Shown: in pieces, positions 61,741-64,000 of the stretch
Numbering within the stretch: the first letter of the stretch is position 1
How the letters are laid out: each line of letters begins with the position of its first letter
Assembly (NCBI RefSeq): GCF_900116565.1
Contig: NZ_FPCJ01000001.1
Coordinates: 992,001-1,056,000 of the forward strand
DNA from: Thermoflavifilum thermophilum
GTDB taxonomy: Bacteria > Bacteroidota > Bacteroidia > Chitinophagales > Chitinophagaceae
Direction: 5' to 3'
Length of the DNA: 64,000 bases
Made by a program: the position numbers and the translations under genes
The notes under the pieces: model-generated
What the model saw: the letters and a program-made list of their open reading frames with translations, nothing else
Told to the model about the DNA's origin: nothing
The model's database searches: none

Positions 61741-64000
61741 ATGACCGACTCCGAAAACACACATACCTCAATCAATGCCGAACAGGCACGCCTGCAAAGC
61801 AGTGCTGCCAGGGAAGTGCCCCTGCCGCTTTGGGGGCCTTATCTGAGCGAACGCCAGTGGGGTACCGTACGTGAAGATTACAGCCCCTACGGCACAGCCT
61901 GGGATTACTTCCCGCACGACCATGCCTGCTCCCGTACCTATCGCTGGGGGGAAGACGGCATAGCCGGCATTTCGGATTACAACCAGCTGCTATGCTTTGC
62001 CTTTGCTTTCTGGAACGGACAGGACCCGATTCTTAAAGAACGATTGTTCGGGCTGAACAACACAGAAGGCAACCACGGCGAGGATGTAAAAGAGCTGTAT
62101 TACTATCTGGACAATCTGCCCAGCCATTACTACATGCAATACCTTTATAAATATCCCCAGCGGGCCTATCCATACGATGACCTGGTCAAAACCAACCAAA
62201 GCCGCAATGCCCTGCAACCCGAATACGAAATCCTCGATACCGGCGTATTCGACAACCGGCAGTACTTTGATATCCTGATTACCTATGCTAAAAACAATGA
62301 TACCGATCTGGCCATTCGTATTTCCGTGACCAATCGCTATCACCAGGACGCCTCGCTGTACGTGCTGCCTACGCTGTGGTTCCGCAACCAGTGGTCGTTC
62401 ACACCCGGGGCTCCTCATCCTTCCATCGAACGCGATATGCACATCCAGCGGCTAATCTGCCGGCATCCAGTCCTGGGTACCTACTGGTTTTACTATCCCG
62501 ATACCGAACACATCCTGTTCACCGAAAACGAAACCAATACGGCACGCCTTTTCCAGTATCCCAACGCCACGCCGTTCGTGAAAGATGCCTTTCATGACGT
62601 GATTATCCACGGCAAATGGGACCTGCTCAAAGACCGCCAGCATGGCACCAAATCCAGTCCGGTATATGCACTGAATATTCCGGCCGGACAAACTCGAAGC
62701 CTGTATTTCCGTCTCTGTGCCGAACACAGCCTTTCGGAACATACCCCGATCGACGAAAAATGGATAGAAACCCTCATCCAGCAGCGCCGGCAAGAAGCCG
62801 ACCTGTTTTACAACCAATTTCTTCCCGAAAAACCTGACCCCGACCTGGCGAATGTGTTCCGCCAGGCTTTTGCAGGACTGCTCTGGAATAAACAATTTTA
62901 CCACTACGACATCCCCTTGTGGCTAGATGGCGATCCCCTGCAACCTCCGCCACCTCCCCAGCGCAAACAGGGCCGCAACCACACCTGGCGGCATCTCAAC
63001 AACCACGACGTGCTGTCTATGCCCGACAAATGGGAATATCCCTGGTATGCAGCCTGGGATCTGGCTTTTCATTGTGTGGCCATGGCCCTGATTGACCCCG
63101 TATTTGCCAAGCACCAGCTTATCCTCATCACGCGCGAATGGTACATGCACCCCAACGGCCAGATTCCAGCTTACGAATGGAATTTTTCTGACGTCAATCC
63201 GCCCGTGCAGGCCTGGGCCGCCCTGCAGATTTACCGGCTGGAACGCTCCATCCGTGGTGAAGGTGATCTGGATTTTCTGAAACGCATTTTCCAGAAGCTG
63301 ATGCTTAACTTCACCTGGTGGGTAAACCGCAAAGACGCCTCAGGCAATAACATCTTCGAAGGCGGTTTTCTGGGGCTGGATAATATTTCAGTCTTCGACC
63401 GCGGTCAAATGCATGCCCAAGGAGGCCTGCTCGAACAGGCTGATGGTACCAGCTGGATGGGCATGTTTGCCCTGAATATGATGGAAATAGCGCTCGAAAT
63501 AGCCCGCTACGACCGGGCTTTTGAAGATGTAGCCACCAAATTCTACGAGCATTTCGTCTATATCGCCGAATCACTCAATTCCCTGGAGTTGTGGAATGAA
63601 GATGATGGCTTCTTCTACGATGTGCTTAATCTTCCCGATGGCAGAAAAATTCCCCTGCGTGTACGTTCCATTGTGGGCCTGACGGCACTGTTTGCCACCT
63701 CAGTGCTGAATATGGAACACCTGAAAGCGTTGAAAGATTTCCATAAACGGGCTCGCTGGTTTCGCAACTATCGCCGTAAGCGCAATCTCTATATGCCCGA
63801 AGAACGCACGGGCGATCAGGGACTGATGCTGCTTTCCCTGGTACAGCATGACCGGCTGATTCGCCTGCTGCGCTATGTGCTGGATGAAAATGAATTTCTT
63901 TCACCGGGCGGCATCCGCTCTGTTTCACAATATCACCGCGATCACCCCTTCTGCCTGACACTCGACGGAAAAACATATTGCGTGGATTATGAACCCGGGG
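61741..64000 (+). CDS. MGH1/GH63-like glycoside hydrolase (partial, runs off the window)
   Basis: The frame is open from the ATG at 61741 to the window end (753 codons, no stop). The sequence has WGPYLSERQWGTVREDYSP, WGEDGIAGISDYNQLLCF, PDKWEYPWYAAWDLAFHCV, NPPVQAWAALQIYR and LLEQADGTSWMGMFALNMM, the ordered signatures of the MGH1/GH63-type glucosidases. The (alpha/alpha)6 barrel occupies the second half. Family members hydrolyse alpha-glucosides such as glucosylglycerate, trehalose-like or oligoglucan substrates. It is third in the debranching-enzyme/SDR cluster and shows no signal peptide, so it acts in the cytoplasm. The full length should be around 880 residues. Confidence 0.88.
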   Translation, partial: MTDSENTHTSINAEQARLQSSAAREVPLPLWGPYLSERQWGTVREDYSPYGTAWDYFPHDHACSRTYRWGEDGIAGISDYNQLLCFAFAFWNGQDPILKERLFGLNNTEGNHGEDVKELYYYLDNLPSHYYMQYLYKYPQRAYPYDDLVKTNQSRNALQPEYEILDTGVFDNRQYFDILITYAKNNDTDLAIRISVTNRYHQDASLYVLPTLWFRNQWSFTPGAPHPSIERDMHIQRLICRHPVLGTYWFYYPDTEHILFTENETNTARLFQYPNATPFVKDAFHDVIIHGKWDLLKDRQHGTKSSPVYALNIPAGQTRSLYFRLCAEHSLSEHTPIDEKWIETLIQQRRQEADLFYNQFLPEKPDPDLANVFRQAFAGLLWNKQFYHYDIPLWLDGDPLQPPPPPQRKQGRNHTWRHLNNHDVLSMPDKWEYPWYAAWDLAFHCVAMALIDPVFAKHQLILITREWYMHPNGQIPAYEWNFSDVNPPVQAWAALQIYRLERSIRGEGDLDFLKRIFQKLMLNFTWWVNRKDASGNNIFEGGFLGLDNISVFDRGQMHAQGGLLEQADGTSWMGMFALNMMEIALEIARYDRAFEDVATKFYEHFVYIAESLNSLELWNEDDGFFYDVLNLPDGRKIPLRVRSIVGLTALFATSVLNMEHLKALKDFHKRARWFRNYRRKRNLYMPEERTGDQGLMLLSLVQHDRLIRLLRYVLDENEFLSPGGIRSVSQYHRDHPFCLTLDGKTYCVDYEPG

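Noticed and set aside
1-64000. CRISPR array, IS element, prophage or integrase
   Set aside because: No regularly spaced repeats, transposase or recombinase motifs, or terminal inverted repeats with target duplications were seen.

Overview
The window comes from a member of the Bacteroidota, most likely the Chitinophagales/Chitinophagaceae. This placement is inferred from gene content: two SusC/SusD pairs, Bat-type genes, BatE/BatD homologues, Bacteroidota-style -7 boxes (TAnnTTTG) and very few Shine-Dalgarno-like sites. No rRNA gene is present to settle it. The DNA looks chromosomal. No insertion sequence, integrase, phage gene or CRISPR array was seen.

Layout. 10-6655: a polysaccharide-utilisation operon (SusC, SusD, surface lipoprotein with FN3 and beta-helix parts) behind a candidate promoter and LacI-type operators. 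6902-10501: batE, batD and a short-chain dehydrogenase. 10545-10729: a tRNA-Gly(CCC) and a decayed tRNA-like copy. 10763-14642: a TonB-dependent receptor, a frameshifted membrane-protein gene and a CDF metal-efflux pump. 14745-18422: a gluconokinase-type FGGY kinase and a short alpha-glucan phosphorylase. 18609-22591: a GMC dehydrogenase, its small subunit and a Tat-exported Gfo/Idh/MocA oxidoreductase, closed by a strong terminator. 22663-29362: SGNH hydrolase, DacB-type peptidase, an arginase-fold protein with an altered metal site, a small lipoprotein operon absent from simple ORF calls, and two glycosyltransferases. 29449-33590: DNA polymerase I and an amino-acid permease.

33660-41140: a second SusC/SusD pair co-directional with an alkaline-phosphatase-superfamily hydrolase and a GntP gluconate permease. 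41300-45960: HAD nucleotidase, phospholipid synthesis (Psd, CdsA), DUF2007, CPBP protease and two small membrane proteins. 46285-52324: a small conserved exported protein, a nucleoside-hydrolase lipoprotein coupled to pyruvate dehydrogenase E2, DnaX and a GNAT-like protein. 52482-58673: a coiled-coil membrane protein, a large TolB-like outer-membrane protein, an MBL hydrolase and a Wzx-type flippase. 58888-64000: a glucan-debranching enzyme, an SDR and an MGH1/GH63-like glycosidase cut by the window edge, behind a LacI-type operator.

The common theme is carbohydrate capture and oxidation: two Sus-type importers, periplasmic sugar oxidation, gluconate uptake and phosphorylation, and alpha-glucan phosphorolysis, debranching and hydrolysis. 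The points most worth checking are the A9 slippery run in dnaX with stops in both shifted frames, the frameshifted gene in the metal operon, the phosphorylase with threonine at the PLP-lysine position, the tRNA-like remnant, and the small lipoprotein operon at 25893-26324.
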